DNA of 51,285 bases from Lachnospiraceae bacterium (GCA_017962225.1 JAGCVT010000067.1:1-51285); one strand, 5' to 3'. Counted from the first letter of the stretch, positions 1 to 8,735 are shown. Numbers and translations: made by a program. Notes: generated from the letters alone by a model not told the origin.

Positions 1-34
1 GAGATTAGGTTTATGCTTGTGGGAGGGCATTTTA

Positions 35-3000
35 ATGGCAAAATATGAATGTAAAATATGTGGTTATGTTTTTGATGAACAGCAGGCCGGTGAGACCTTT
101 GATAATTTATACAGTTGTCCCATATGTGATGCTGACAAATCTGCATTTGAATTAATCGAGGCAGATGAGAACAAAGAAGACGGATTCGAAGACGAAGACG
201 ATTTTGTTTTTGAGGAAGCTGACGAAGAAACAGCAGAACTGAAAGCAGAAGAAAGCGAAGAAGCTAAATCCGAAGCAGATGACGAAGGTCCTAATTTTGA
301 AAGTTTGTTTACAAAAGCAAGCGGATTTTCATCTGCAGAAGATAGAAATAAACCCGAAAAGAATGACTCCGGTGATGAAAACCTTGTTTTTGCAAGTCTT
401 TTCTCCAAAGCAAGCGAGTTTTCTTCAAACGAAGAAAAGCCTGATGCTGAAAAGCCTGAAAGCGAGAGCGAAGCATCCGATTTTGCTAATTTATTCAGCA
501 AGGCTGATGAATTTTCATCCGATGAGGAAAAGCCCGATGTCGAAAAGCCCGAATCAGAGAACGAAGGCCCTGATTTTGCAAGTCTTTTCTCAAAGGCCGA
601 CAGCTTTACGTCCGAAGAGGAGAAGCCCAAGAGCGAGCATAAGGATTTTATAGACGAGATTCTTGAAGAGAATGCCAAAGCAGAAGAAGCCAAGGAAGAA
701 ACTGCAGAAGAGCCTGCAGAAGAGAAGGCAGAAGAAAATGCATCTTCCGGCGGATTTGTAATCGAAAAGCGCCAGGAGTTCTGGAAGAAAGAAGACGACT
801 GCGAGAAGGCTGAAGAAGTTAAAGAAGAAAAAGAAGAAAAGCCCGCATTTTCATTCAGTCATGTCGGCAGCGTTCAGAGAGTAATCGGCGGAGAAAATCC
901 CGATACGGTGTCCGAGACCAAAGTTGAAGAAAAAGATGAACGCATCGATAACGGCATTATTTCCACATTCTATTCAGGCAAGCCCGTAAAGACCGAAGAA
1001 GAACTTAAGGCCGAAGAAGAAGCCAGAAATAAAGAGAACAACAAAGAATTCGCTCCTTACTACGGAGACGGACTAGGAACCATAAAGAAGGTAGTCGGCG
1101 CAGAGCCCAAGAAGGAAGAAGAGGAAGCAGAGGATGAGGAAGTTGTAATTCCCGATGACGACGAAGCCCTTTCCTTTGAAGAGACTCCCGAAGAAACAGC
1201 AGAAGCAGAAGTAAACGAAGAAACTGCTGAAGAAACAGTTGAAGAAGCTGTTGAGGAAGCAACAGAAGAAGCTGCTGAAGAAACTGAAGAAGAAACTGCC
1301 GATACTTCAGAAGAAGTTACCGAAGATATTATTGACGAAGCAGCAGATGAAGGTGAAGATCTTTTCGAAGAAGCTGACGCGGAAAATGCTGATGGTGCTG
1401 TAGAAGAAGCGGCTGGCGAAAACGAAGAAGTTTCAGAAGAAGTAGAAGAAAGTTCAGACGATACTGAAGAAGCTTCAGAGGAAGTAGAAGAAAGTTCAGA
1501 CGATACAGTAGATGCGGCTGAAGAAAATGAAGAAGCTTTAGAAGAAACCACTGAAGAAGCTGTAGAAGAAAATGCCGACGAAGCTGATGAAGAAGAATTC
1601 TCTTTTGAAGAAGCCGACGAAGCAGCGGAAGAAACTTCCGAAGAGGAAGCAGCCGAAGAAGAAACAGAAGAAACAGCTGAAGCTGATGCAGTCGAAGAAG
1701 AAATTGCCGAAGAAGAAGCGGTTGAAGAAACAGCTGAAGAAAGTGAAGAAACTGAAGAGAATACAGAAGATGAAACTGAGGAGACTGTAGAAGAAGCAGC
1801 GGAGGAAAATGCTGACGAAGCAGCAGCCGATGAAGCTGATGACGATGAGTTCTCCTTCGAGGAATCTGACGAAGAAAAAGAAGAAGTTTCCGAAGACGAA
1901 GCAGCAGAAGAAACAGAAGAAATTTCCGAAGATACAGAAGAAGCTGAAGAAACTGCAGAAGAAGCCGACGGTGAAGAATTTGCTTTTGAAGAAGCTTCCG
2001 AAGAAGAAGTAACCGAAGAGGCAGCAGAAGAAGAAGAAACAGCTGAAGGCGAAGAAGCCGAAGCTGTTGAAGAAGCTGAAACAGTTGAAGAGGAAGCTGA
2101 AGCAACTGAAGAAAGCGAAGTTTCCGAAGAAGCAGTCGAAGACGAGGACGAAGGTGTAGTATTCCTTGATTTCGATGATAACGAAGAAGATTTCGCTTCC
2201 GCTTCCGAAGACGAAACAGCAGAAGAAACCGAAGCATCGGAAGAAATTGTTGAAGAAACTGCAGCAGAAGAAACAGAAGAAGCAGCCGAAAGCGAAGAAA
2301 CTGAAGCAGCTGAAGATATATTTGAAGAAGCAGCTGAAGAAGCAAAAGAAGATGTTGAAGAGGCAGCTGAAGACATAGCAGAAGCAGTTGAAGATACAGT
2401 TGAAGATGCGGCAGAAGAAGTTGACGAAGAAGAAGCAAGCGAAGGTCTTGGCGTTGCGGCAGCAGTAGCAGGCGCAGCAGCAGCCACAGCAGCAGTTGCA
2501 GGTGCGGCAGCAGTATTCGCAAACGATGAAGAAGAAGCAGAAGCCGCAGCAGAGCCTGAAGCAGAAGCTGAGACAGAAGAAGATTTCTTCACAGAACCTG
2601 AAAGCGAAAAAGAAGACGAAGAAAGAGATTATATCAGCCTTGACGAAAACGTAGCCAATGCTGACGGATCAAGCGTAGAATATTCTGTACTTAAGAGAGA
2701 TCCCAAGTATACGGTTGTTTATGATTCGAATGCTAAGAAACTGTTTGAGGATTATCGTTATGCAGACAGAAACAATGCATACGGTCTTGAGAACATAATT
2801 CTTCTTCCCGCACAGTGCAATCCTCTTCCTTTAGACAGAGATGCGGAAGTAGAAACAAGAACCGTAATCGGTGCGCGTACGGCAAATCCCGTAGAAGTAT
2901 TACAGCCTTTCTGCTTCTCCAAACTCTTTATCTGGGGCGAGCATATTCCGAACAACACAAAGGCTGAGAATTATACAAACCAGGCACTGGTTCTCGTGAA

Positions 3001-3493
3001 AGGAGAAGACGGACATATTCCTAATCTTTCCAGCAAGGAAGAACTTAAGGAAGAAGTTGAAATTGCTAGAGCAAGATTCAACGGAACCCCCGTAGGTATC
3101 GACCTTGTAGCCGGAAGAATCGAAGATGATCTGGAAGCATGCGTTTTTGCAAAACTTGATTATGTTATCTTAAACGATGTTTCTTTAAGAATCCTTCCTT
3201 ACGCTTTAAGAAGAGCAAGAAATTATCTTAACAGAGTTAATTCAAAACTTGAGATTTTAGTACGTGTTGATGCATTAAAGGATGCAAAAGAACTTGCAAA
3301 GATTCTTGCACTCGGTGCCAACTTTGTCCTTGTAGAAAAAGGATTTGATATCGATATGGCCAACAGCATGACCGAAGATCTGATGGATATCTGCAGAAGC
3401 ACGGGACATAACAATGTTCATGATCTTAACTTAAACGACATCTGCACAATCGACATGGACCTTGCAATGTTTACCGATATCAGTCATGTTTAA
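35..3493 (+). CDS. Giant acidic protein: short rubredoxin domain, Glu-rich linker, decayed glutamate-synthase-like domain
   Basis: The start is the ATG at 35, with GGGAGG at 21-26; a TTG at 17 is in frame but precedes that site. The product is 1152 aa. Residues 1-35 form a compact rubredoxin-type iron site (Cys6, Cys9, Cys28, Cys31). Residues ~36-890 are Glu/Ala-rich and very acidic, including four 31-residue repeats near the N-terminus and a 26-residue Ala/Gly/Val-rich segment at 804-829. From ~911 onward (DRNNAYGLENIILLPAQ) to the end it resembles the FMN-binding domain of archaeal-type glutamate synthases, including the family's C-terminal VHDLN signature. The FMN and glycine-rich segments are not recognisable, and the Cys-rich 3Fe-4S segment is missing. 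Rubredoxin-GltS fusions are known in Clostridia; I infer a non-catalytic derivative, perhaps a scaffold or redox sensor. Function is unknown. Confidence 0.85.
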   Translation: MAKYECKICGYVFDEQQAGETFDNLYSCPICDADKSAFELIEADENKEDGFEDEDDFVFEEADEETAELKAEESEEAKSEADDEGPNFESLFTKASGFSSAEDRNKPEKNDSGDENLVFASLFSKASEFSSNEEKPDAEKPESESEASDFANLFSKADEFSSDEEKPDVEKPESENEGPDFASLFSKADSFTSEEEKPKSEHKDFIDEILEENAKAEEAKEETAEEPAEEKAEENASSGGFVIEKRQEFWKKEDDCEKAEEVKEEKEEKPAFSFSHVGSVQRVIGGENPDTVSETKVEEKDERIDNGIISTFYSGKPVKTEEELKAEEEARNKENNKEFAPYYGDGLGTIKKVVGAEPKKEEEEAEDEEVVIPDDDEALSFEETPEETAEAEVNEETAEETVEEAVEEATEEAAEETEEETADTSEEVTEDIIDEAADEGEDLFEEADAENADGAVEEAAGENEEVSEEVEESSDDTEEASEEVEESSDDTVDAAEENEEALEETTEEAVEENADEADEEEFSFEEADEAAEETSEEEAAEEETEETAEADAVEEEIAEEEAVEETAEESEETEENTEDETEETVEEAAEENADEAAADEADDDEFSFEESDEEKEEVSEDEAAEETEEISEDTEEAEETAEEADGEEFAFEEASEEEVTEEAAEEEETAEGEEAEAVEEAETVEEEAEATEESEVSEEAVEDEDEGVVFLDFDDNEEDFASASEDETAEETEASEEIVEETAAEETEEAAESEETEAAEDIFEEAAEEAKEDVEEAAEDIAEAVEDTVEDAAEEVDEEEASEGLGVAAAVAGAAAATAAVAGAAAVFANDEEEAEAAAEPEAEAETEEDFFTEPESEKEDEERDYISLDENVANADGSSVEYSVLKRDPKYTVVYDSNAKKLFEDYRYADRNNAYGLENIILLPAQCNPLPLDRDAEVETRTVIGARTANPVEVLQPFCFSKLFIWGEHIPNNTKAENYTNQALVLVKGEDGHIPNLSSKEELKEEVEIARARFNGTPVGIDLVAGRIEDDLEACVFAKLDYVILNDVSLRILPYALRRARNYLNRVNSKLEILVRVDALKDAKELAKILALGANFVLVEKGFDIDMANSMTEDLMDICRSTGHNNVHDLNLNDICTIDMDLAMFTDISHV
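296..643 (+). repeat. Four tandem 93-bp (31-aa) repeats in the acidic protein
   Basis: Units begin at 296, 389, 482 and 575, with exact 93-bp spacing; the fourth is shorter. Each starts with F-x-[SN]-LF-[ST]-KA followed by F-[ST]-S and a Glu/Lys/Pro stretch. The hydrophobic LF-KA core recurs in an otherwise charged region, which suggests a repeated short binding motif rather than random low complexity. Confidence 0.85.
1439..1506 (+). repeat. 26-bp direct repeat, 42-bp period, in the Glu-rich linker
   Basis: The 26-nt stretches at 1439-1464 and 1481-1506 are identical and encode the repeated EEVEESSDDT. The 14-codon period suggests recent slippage or duplication inside the acidic linker. It is a coding repeat, not an intergenic element. 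Confidence 0.8.
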
Positions 3494-3498
3494 TCAAT

Positions 3499-3527
3499 TT
3501 GCCAATATGTGTGTTTAAACATATATA
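3499..3527 (+). promoter_or_regulatory. Predicted promoter for the DUF4190-like gene
   Basis: TTGCCA (3499-3504), a 17-nt spacer and TATATA (3522-3527) lie just after the acidic-protein gene. The implied start site is near 3534, about 24 nt before the ATG at 3558. No clear terminator separates the genes, so read-through is also possible. Confidence 0.5.
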
Positions 3528-3557
3528 AAATTTTTTATCAATCCGGAGGTAGAAGAA

Positions 3558-3935
3558 ATGGATAACAACAATTTAAACGAGACACCTGTAGTGGAAGTAC
3601 AGGATGTTCAGGAAACTGTAGAGCAGGCAGAGCAGGTTACATATAACTATGCTGCAGATGCTGAAGAAGCTGTTGCAGAAGGTGGTTCAAAGGGCCTTTC
3701 AATCGCAGGTCTTATCATCGGTATCGCATCACTTCTTTGCTGCGCATTCCCCTGCCTTAACTGCGTATTGGGTATTGCAGGTTTAATCATAAGCATTATC
3801 GCAAAGAAGAAAAAAGCAGCAGGTCCCGCTACCGGTGGTTTAATCACAAGTATTATCGGTCTTGTTGCAGCATTTATCGTTATTGTCGTTTGGTTGATAA
3901 TCCTTATCGTCAACATCGCAAAATCGATGAATTAA
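3558..3935 (+). CDS. DUF4190-like small membrane protein
   Basis: This 125-aa protein has a GGAGG ribosome site at 3545-3549. Residues ~1-50 are acidic and probably cytoplasmic. Two or three hydrophobic Gly/Ile-rich segments follow, with a Lys-rich turn (AKKKKAAGPATGG) between them. The pattern of repeated G-L-x-x-G-I hydrophobic stretches is that of DUF4190 membrane proteins, whose function is not established. The stop codon lies one base before the ATG of the DUF2752 gene, so the two are almost certainly co-translated. The Cys pair and nearby Cys residues in the first hairpin are not part of a motif I recognise. Confidence 0.75.
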   Translation: MDNNNLNETPVVEVQDVQETVEQAEQVTYNYAADAEEAVAEGGSKGLSIAGLIIGIASLLCCAFPCLNCVLGIAGLIISIIAKKKKAAGPATGGLITSIIGLVAAFIVIVVWLIILIVNIAKSMN

Positions 3936-3936
3936 T

Positions 3937-4368
3937 ATGAACGAGCGCCTTTTTAAAGATGATCTTACCGACACCTGGTTTAAACTCGGTATAGTATTTG
4001 GAATACTGACAATCCCGACGATAGTGGTATTCTTCTTACTGGGAGATTATCTGATCGACGGCGGTATGAAATGTGCGGTATACAGTATTATCCACTTATA
4101 CTGCCCGGGATGCGGCGGTACCAGAAGTTTTTACCACATGGTACACGGTCATCTGATTAAAAGCATTCTGATGAATCCTTTTGTGCCGTATACATATGCT
4201 GTGTATATTGTTTTTATGATAAATACCATACTCGTAAAAGCCACTAAGAAACTGGGGTTTCAGGGGTTTCCGGTAACGGTACTTATACTCATCGGAATAG
4301 GTGTTTTACTGGGCCAGTGGATAATAAGAAATATATTGTTTCTGGCGTTTCACATCACATGTTTATAA
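3937..4368 (+). CDS. DUF2752 family membrane protein
   Basis: This 143-aa protein has about three membrane segments. The diagnostic feature is CPGCGGTRSFYHMVHG followed by the downstream NPF, the conserved core of DUF2752. The family is common in Firmicutes and Bacteroidetes and has no proven function; the CxxC pair suggests metal or thiol chemistry near the membrane face. Translation is coupled to the preceding DUF4190-like gene, whose stop is one base upstream. Its own stop codon lies at the base of a strong terminator, which ends this transcription unit. Confidence 0.8.
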   Translation: MNERLFKDDLTDTWFKLGIVFGILTIPTIVVFFLLGDYLIDGGMKCAVYSIIHLYCPGCGGTRSFYHMVHGHLIKSILMNPFVPYTYAVYIVFMINTILVKATKKLGFQGFPVTVLILIGIGVLLGQWIIRNILFLAFHITCL

Positions 4369-4392
4369 AAGCAGTCTTCGGACTGCTTTTTT
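4367..4392 (+). terminator. Rho-independent terminator after the DUF2752 gene
   Basis: The stem GCAGTC/GACTGC (4371-4376 with 4381-4386) has a TTCG tetraloop. It is extended by AAAA/TTTT pairing and followed by a T run to 4392. The UUCG loop is a very stable form, and the stop codon overlaps the base of the stem. Confidence 0.9.
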
Positions 4393-4415
4393 ACTTTTAT
4401 GAGGACTTGATTTGG

Positions 4416-4444
4416 TTGTATTTAATTCAAAAAAGAGTTAAAAT
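4416..4444 (+). promoter_or_regulatory. Possible promoter for the phosphohexomutase gene
   Basis: TTGTAT (4416-4421), 17 nt and TAAAAT (4439-4444) fit a housekeeping promoter downstream of the strong terminator. The -35 match is imperfect. Confidence 0.4.
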
Positions 4445-4497
4445 ATATAGTGTATGCTTATGCGCAAAAATCAATAATTGTAAAGGAGCAAAATACT

Positions 4498-6222
4498 ATG
4501 GATTACAGGGAACAGTTTAACTTCTGGCTTGAAGACGATTATTTTGACGAAGAAACAAAAAAAGAATTGCTTGCCATCAGAAATGACGACAAGGAAGTAG
4601 AAGATAGATTTTACAGAGAACTCGAATTTGGTACAGGCGGTTTAAGAGGCGTTATCGGTGCCGGAACCAACAGAATGAATCTTTATACCGTAAGAAAGGC
4701 TACACAGGGTCTTGCAAATTATATCCTTGCTCAGGGAACACAGGACAAGGGCATTTCAATTGCATACGATTCAAGACGCATGTCTCCCGAATTTGCCGAT
4801 GAAGCAGCACTCTGCATGGCAGCAAACGGAATCAAGGCATATGTATTTGATGCTTTAAGACCCACACCCGAGCTTTCATTCTCGGTAAGATATTTGGGAT
4901 GTACAGCAGGTATAGTAATTACAGCGAGCCACAATCCTCCCGAATACAACGGTTACAAAGTTTACTGGGAAGACGGTGCTCAGGTTACAAGCCCCAGAGA
5001 CAAAGACATTATTTCATACGTAAAGAACGTTACGGATTATCATACCGTTAAAACAATGGATAAGGCCGAGGCAGTTGCCAAGGGTCTTTACATTCAGACC
5101 GGCAAAGAAATCGATGACGCTTTCATGGCTGAATTAAAGAAGCAGATTATCCATCCCGAAGTTATCAAAGAAATGGGAAAAGAGTTAACGATTGTTTATA
5201 CTCCTTTCAACGGAACAGGTAATGTTCCTGCCAGAAGAATCTTAAAAGAAGTAGGATTTGAGAATGTAATCGTTGTTCCCGAGCAGGAAATGCCCGATCC
5301 CAACTTTACAACACTTGAGTATCCCAACCCTGAAGATCCCAAGGCATTTACACTTGCTCTTAAGCTTGCAAAAGAGGTTAAGGCAGACGTTGTTCTTGCT
5401 ACCGACCCCGATGCAGACAGACTCGGTATTTACGCATACGATACAAAGTCCGGCGAATACGTTTCTTTTACGGGCAATATGTCAGGTATGCTTATCGCAG
5501 AGTATATTTTAAGAGAGCGTACAAAACTCGGTCTTATGCCTGAGAATCCTGCACTTGTTAAGACAATCGTTACCACCAACATGGCAGATGTTATCTGCAA
5601 GTCATACAACATAAAAGAAATAGAAGTCCTTACAGGATTTAAATATATCGGCGAGCAGATTAAGTGGTTTATCGAAAAAGGTACCAACAATTATGTATTC
5701 GGTCTCGAGGAAAGCTACGGATGCCTCGCAGGTACCCATGCAAGAGACAAGGATGCCATTGTAGCCGTTATGTGTCTCTGTGAAGTCGCAGCATACTGCA
5801 AGAAGCAGGGTATCACCGTATGGGATATGATGCTTGATATGTACGAGAAGTACGGATATTACAAAGAAGACCTTTATACAATCACAATGAAGGGCAAGGA
5901 AGGCAGCGAACAGATCGCAGCCATCATGGAGAACTTAAGAGCCAATCCTCCCAAGGAATTCGGTGCATGGAAAGTGCTTGCCATGAGAGATTATACAAAG
6001 GACGAAAGAATCGATATCGCTACAGGCGAGAAGAGTTCAACAGGACTTCCATATTCGAACGTTCTTTACTTCGAACTTTCTGATGACGCATGGTGCTGCG
6101 CAAGACCTTCGGGGACAGAACCCAAGATTAAGTTCTACATGGGCGTAAAGGGTGACAGCCTTGATGATGCAAAGAAGAAGGTAGCAGAACTTACAGAAGC
6201 TTTAAAGAGCAAACTTGCATAA
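4498..6222 (+). CDS. pgcA: Phosphoglucomutase/phosphomannomutase (alpha-D-phosphohexomutase)
   Basis: The enzyme interconverts hexose 1- and 6-phosphates and so feeds nucleotide-sugar synthesis. The start is the ATG at 4498 with AAGGAG at 4483-4488; the longer in-frame extension to 4450 has no ribosome site. The product is 574 aa, normal for the long Firmicute PgcA/PMM type. The phosphoserine loop TASHNP (catalytic Ser144), the metal loop DPDADR (303-308), the sugar-binding GLEESYG and the C-terminal phosphate-binding RPSGTEP (536-542) are all intact. It lies directly upstream of the glycosyltransferases, consistent with supplying activated sugar for surface polysaccharide. Sugar specificity (glucose or mannose) cannot be read from the sequence. 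Confidence 0.93.
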   Translation: MDYREQFNFWLEDDYFDEETKKELLAIRNDDKEVEDRFYRELEFGTGGLRGVIGAGTNRMNLYTVRKATQGLANYILAQGTQDKGISIAYDSRRMSPEFADEAALCMAANGIKAYVFDALRPTPELSFSVRYLGCTAGIVITASHNPPEYNGYKVYWEDGAQVTSPRDKDIISYVKNVTDYHTVKTMDKAEAVAKGLYIQTGKEIDDAFMAELKKQIIHPEVIKEMGKELTIVYTPFNGTGNVPARRILKEVGFENVIVVPEQEMPDPNFTTLEYPNPEDPKAFTLALKLAKEVKADVVLATDPDADRLGIYAYDTKSGEYVSFTGNMSGMLIAEYILRERTKLGLMPENPALVKTIVTTNMADVICKSYNIKEIEVLTGFKYIGEQIKWFIEKGTNNYVFGLEESYGCLAGTHARDKDAIVAVMCLCEVAAYCKKQGITVWDMMLDMYEKYGYYKEDLYTITMKGKEGSEQIAAIMENLRANPPKEFGAWKVLAMRDYTKDERIDIATGEKSSTGLPYSNVLYFELSDDAWCCARPSGTEPKIKFYMGVKGDSLDDAKKKVAELTEALKSKLA

Positions 6223-6293
6223 TAACAATTAACTTGAATTTTTTGGAACCGGGAGACAGAAATCCGGTTCAAACGGCGTGGAGGCAACGGGAT

Positions 6294-7697
6294 ATGGCCA
6301 AGGCAAACGAATTGTACGGAAAGGCTAGCAGATATTTGAGACGAAACGGAATAGAGAAGACTGCGGTAGCTGTGGCAGACACGGCATTAAGCAAACCTCC
6401 TAAAAGTTTCAGATATCAGCTTGCAACAACTGAAGAATTAAAGGCACAGAAAGCATGGAGCAGCAGATTTTCCTCAAGCATTAAGTTTTCTTTGGTTGTT
6501 CCTGCATTCGAAACCGATATCATGTATTTCGATGAAATGATTGCCAGTGTTTTGGGACAGACATACAACAACTGGGAATTCATCGTAGTCGACGGTTCAA
6601 GAAACAAGAGACTTATGGATGAAATCGAAAACATGACCGGCGTGGTCAACGGAGACAGACCTGCAGGAAGAGCCTTAAGCGAGGAAGAAGTAAAGAATAT
6701 CCACAGATTATCCGCAGATACGGATGTGTCCTACGATTATGACGGATGCCTTATAAGATATATCCACCTTACATCCAACGGCGGAATATCAGCCAACATT
6801 AATAAGGGCGTAAAAGTAGCAACCGGAGATTATGTCGGCGTGCTCGATCATGACGATCTGCTTACTCCCGATGCGCTTTATTATATGTCCAAAGCACTGG
6901 TTGCAAATGAGTATAAGGCAAAACTTATTTACTCTGATGAAGATAAAACGGACGCTAAAGGAAAATCTTTCTTTGAGCCTAACAGAAAGCCCAATTTCAA
7001 TCTGGATATGTTTCTGACAAACAATTATATCTGTCATCTGGCATTTATTGAAAGAAACCTCATTCAGGAGCTTTTGTTCCGTCCCGAATATGACGGTGCT
7101 CAGGATTACGATATTTTCTTAAGAGCCGTAAAGAGTATGGACGATCCCGACGGTCAGGTACTTCATGTGCCCAAGATTTTATATCACTGGAGATGCCATC
7201 CGAACTCAACAGCCGGAAATACCGATGCAAAAGAGTATGCATACGAAGCAGGCCGCCGCGCAGTGGATGATTTCTGCAAGACCATGGGCTGGGCAGTTAC
7301 GGTAAGTCATACATCACATTTGGGATTTTATCATATTGAATATAAAAACCTTCTTTTCACCACAAGACCCGAACTCGGAATGGTATGCGGACCGATTTAC
7401 AAATTCGGCAAGCTTTCGGGCGGAGCAATGAGAGAAGACGGAACCGTTATGTATCGCGGTCTTGCCAAGGGCATGGGCGGATATATGCACAGAGGTTCGC
7501 TTATTCAGCAGGTTGAAGCCGGCGATGTCAGAAACATGAGAGTTAATCCGGCTCTTGAAAACTTATATGATGAGATGGTAGAATCAAAACTTGCGAAAAA
7601 TGCTCCCGATTACGTGGATATAAGTCTTGCTTTCTGTAAGAAGGTAAAAGAACTTGGGTATAAGATTTTATACGATCCCGATCGCAAGCGGGAGTAA
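6294..7697 (+). CDS. Family 2 glycosyltransferase (polysaccharide assembly)
   Basis: The ATG at 6294 has GGAGG at 6280-6284, nine bases upstream, and is preferred over a TTG at 6234 without a ribosome site. The product is 467 aa. The GT-A fold starts near residue 65 (FSLVVPAFETD), followed by an SVLGQTYNNWEFIVVDGS segment, the metal/nucleotide motif DHDD in GVLDHDDLLTPDALYY, and SDEDK. It has no membrane segments, so it is probably a cytoplasmic or membrane-associated transferase of rhamnan or O-antigen type. The ~60-residue basic N-terminal extension has no family I recognise. Spacing to the next gene is 9 nt. Donor and acceptor are unknown. Confidence 0.87.
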   Translation: MAKANELYGKASRYLRRNGIEKTAVAVADTALSKPPKSFRYQLATTEELKAQKAWSSRFSSSIKFSLVVPAFETDIMYFDEMIASVLGQTYNNWEFIVVDGSRNKRLMDEIENMTGVVNGDRPAGRALSEEEVKNIHRLSADTDVSYDYDGCLIRYIHLTSNGGISANINKGVKVATGDYVGVLDHDDLLTPDALYYMSKALVANEYKAKLIYSDEDKTDAKGKSFFEPNRKPNFNLDMFLTNNYICHLAFIERNLIQELLFRPEYDGAQDYDIFLRAVKSMDDPDGQVLHVPKILYHWRCHPNSTAGNTDAKEYAYEAGRRAVDDFCKTMGWAVTVSHTSHLGFYHIEYKNLLFTTRPELGMVCGPIYKFGKLSGGAMREDGTVMYRGLAKGMGGYMHRGSLIQQVEAGDVRNMRVNPALENLYDEMVESKLAKNAPDYVDISLAFCKKVKELGYKILYDPDRKRE

Positions 7698-7706
7698 TAA
7701 ACCTTT

Positions 7707-8663
7707 ATGAAGTTAAGTGTAGTAATACCCAATTACAACGGAATAATGTTTCTGGAAAAATGTCTGGCCGCACTTGATAAACAGGATTTTACGGATTATG
7801 ACATAATAGTTGTGGACGATGCTTCCACTGTTGAAGGAATAGAGGAAACAGTTAAGGCATATCCGAGAGCACGATTTATTAAGCACAGTGAAAACCGCGG
7901 ATTTGCTGCTTCGGTAAATGACGGAATCAAAGCTTCCGATGCCGAATATGTGTTTCTTTTAAACAACGATGCGTATGTGGATGACGGCTGCTTAAGTACC
8001 TTGGTAAAAGCCATGGATAACGAAGGCCCCAGTACATTTTCGATACAGTGCAAAATGCTTTCGGCTTTCAATCACGCGCTGATTGACAATGCGGGAGATT
8101 TCTACAATATATTGGGCTGGGCCAGAACCAGGGGCAAGGACAAGCTTGCGGACAGCCACAACAAACCCACGGAGATTTTTTCTTCATGTGCGGGAGCGGC
8201 TGTATACAGAAGAAGCGTTCTTGAAGAGCTGGGACTCTTTGACGAAAACCATATTTCCTATTTAGAGGATGTGGATATAGGTTACAGGGCTCGTATTTAC
8301 GGATATGTAAATAAGTACGAACCTTCAGCCAGAGTTTTCCATGAAGGAAGTGCCACAAGCGGTTCAAGATACAACGAATATAAAGTTAAGCTTGCTGCCA
8401 GAAATTCCATTCTGGTCAGATACAAAAATCAGACGGTTTTACAAAAGATTGTGAATTTCCCCGTTCAGGAAACGGGCGTAATAATAAAACAGCTTTTCTT
8501 TATCCGCAAAGGTCTCGGTAGAGTTTACAGGCAGGGAATCGTTGAAGGAAGAAGAGTTAAAAAGAGCGAAGGCGAGCGAAACAGGAAGATAGTTTTCGAT
8601 TCGGCCAAGCGAAAAAGAGCCTTAAAGATAGAGTTTGACATGATAAAGAACATAATTTATTAG
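7707..8663 (+). CDS. Family 2 glycosyltransferase, rhamnosyltransferase-like
   Basis: This 318-aa protein is a compact GT-A enzyme. It begins MKLSVVIPNYNG, continues with IIVVDDAST and SENRGFAASVNDGI, and has NNDA as the DxD-equivalent. The acceptor-side EDVDIGYRARIYGY motif follows. This pattern is typical of WbbL/RfbF-type rhamnosyltransferases that extend lipid-linked oligosaccharides. The C-terminal ~60 residues are strongly basic, which suggests membrane-surface attachment. It starts 9 nt after the preceding glycosyltransferase and belongs to the same operon. The exact sugar is not determinable. Confidence 0.88.
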   Translation: MKLSVVIPNYNGIMFLEKCLAALDKQDFTDYDIIVVDDASTVEGIEETVKAYPRARFIKHSENRGFAASVNDGIKASDAEYVFLLNNDAYVDDGCLSTLVKAMDNEGPSTFSIQCKMLSAFNHALIDNAGDFYNILGWARTRGKDKLADSHNKPTEIFSSCAGAAVYRRSVLEELGLFDENHISYLEDVDIGYRARIYGYVNKYEPSARVFHEGSATSGSRYNEYKVKLAARNSILVRYKNQTVLQKIVNFPVQETGVIIKQLFFIRKGLGRVYRQGIVEGRRVKKSEGERNRKIVFDSAKRKRALKIEFDMIKNIIY

Positions 8664-8694
8664 GCTTGAAAAAAACAATTTCGTATTGTATCAT

Positions 8695-8700
8695 TATAAT
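8695..8700 (+). promoter_or_regulatory. Possible -10 box before the sugar-phosphate transferase gene
   Basis: A perfect TATAAT stands 36 nt before the ATG at 8736. The upstream TTGAAA (8666-8671) is 23 nt away, too far for a standard promoter, so the call rests on the -10 box alone. Confidence 0.3.
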
Positions 8701-8735
8701 TCGAGGGCGTTTGAGTTAATGGACGCAAGTTGCTT

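Noticed and set aside
296..2440. Repetitive DNA that might suggest a CRISPR array
   Set aside because: Repeats are in frame, encode acidic protein and have no constant spacer-repeat order.
1329..2522. Minus-strand Leu/Arg-rich frame in the same region
   Set aside because: Same low-complexity cause as above, from the third frame of GAA/GAG repeats.
1060..2592. Long minus-strand reading frame, Ser/Ala-rich, inside the acidic gene
   Set aside because: It is the mirror of GAA/GCA codons (TTC/TGC read as Ser and Ala). It has no ribosome site and no domain; the plus frame explains the codon pattern.
4317..4520. Plus-strand frame crossing the terminator before the phosphohexomutase gene
   Set aside because: It spans a strong terminator and promoter and ends inside pgcA in another frame.
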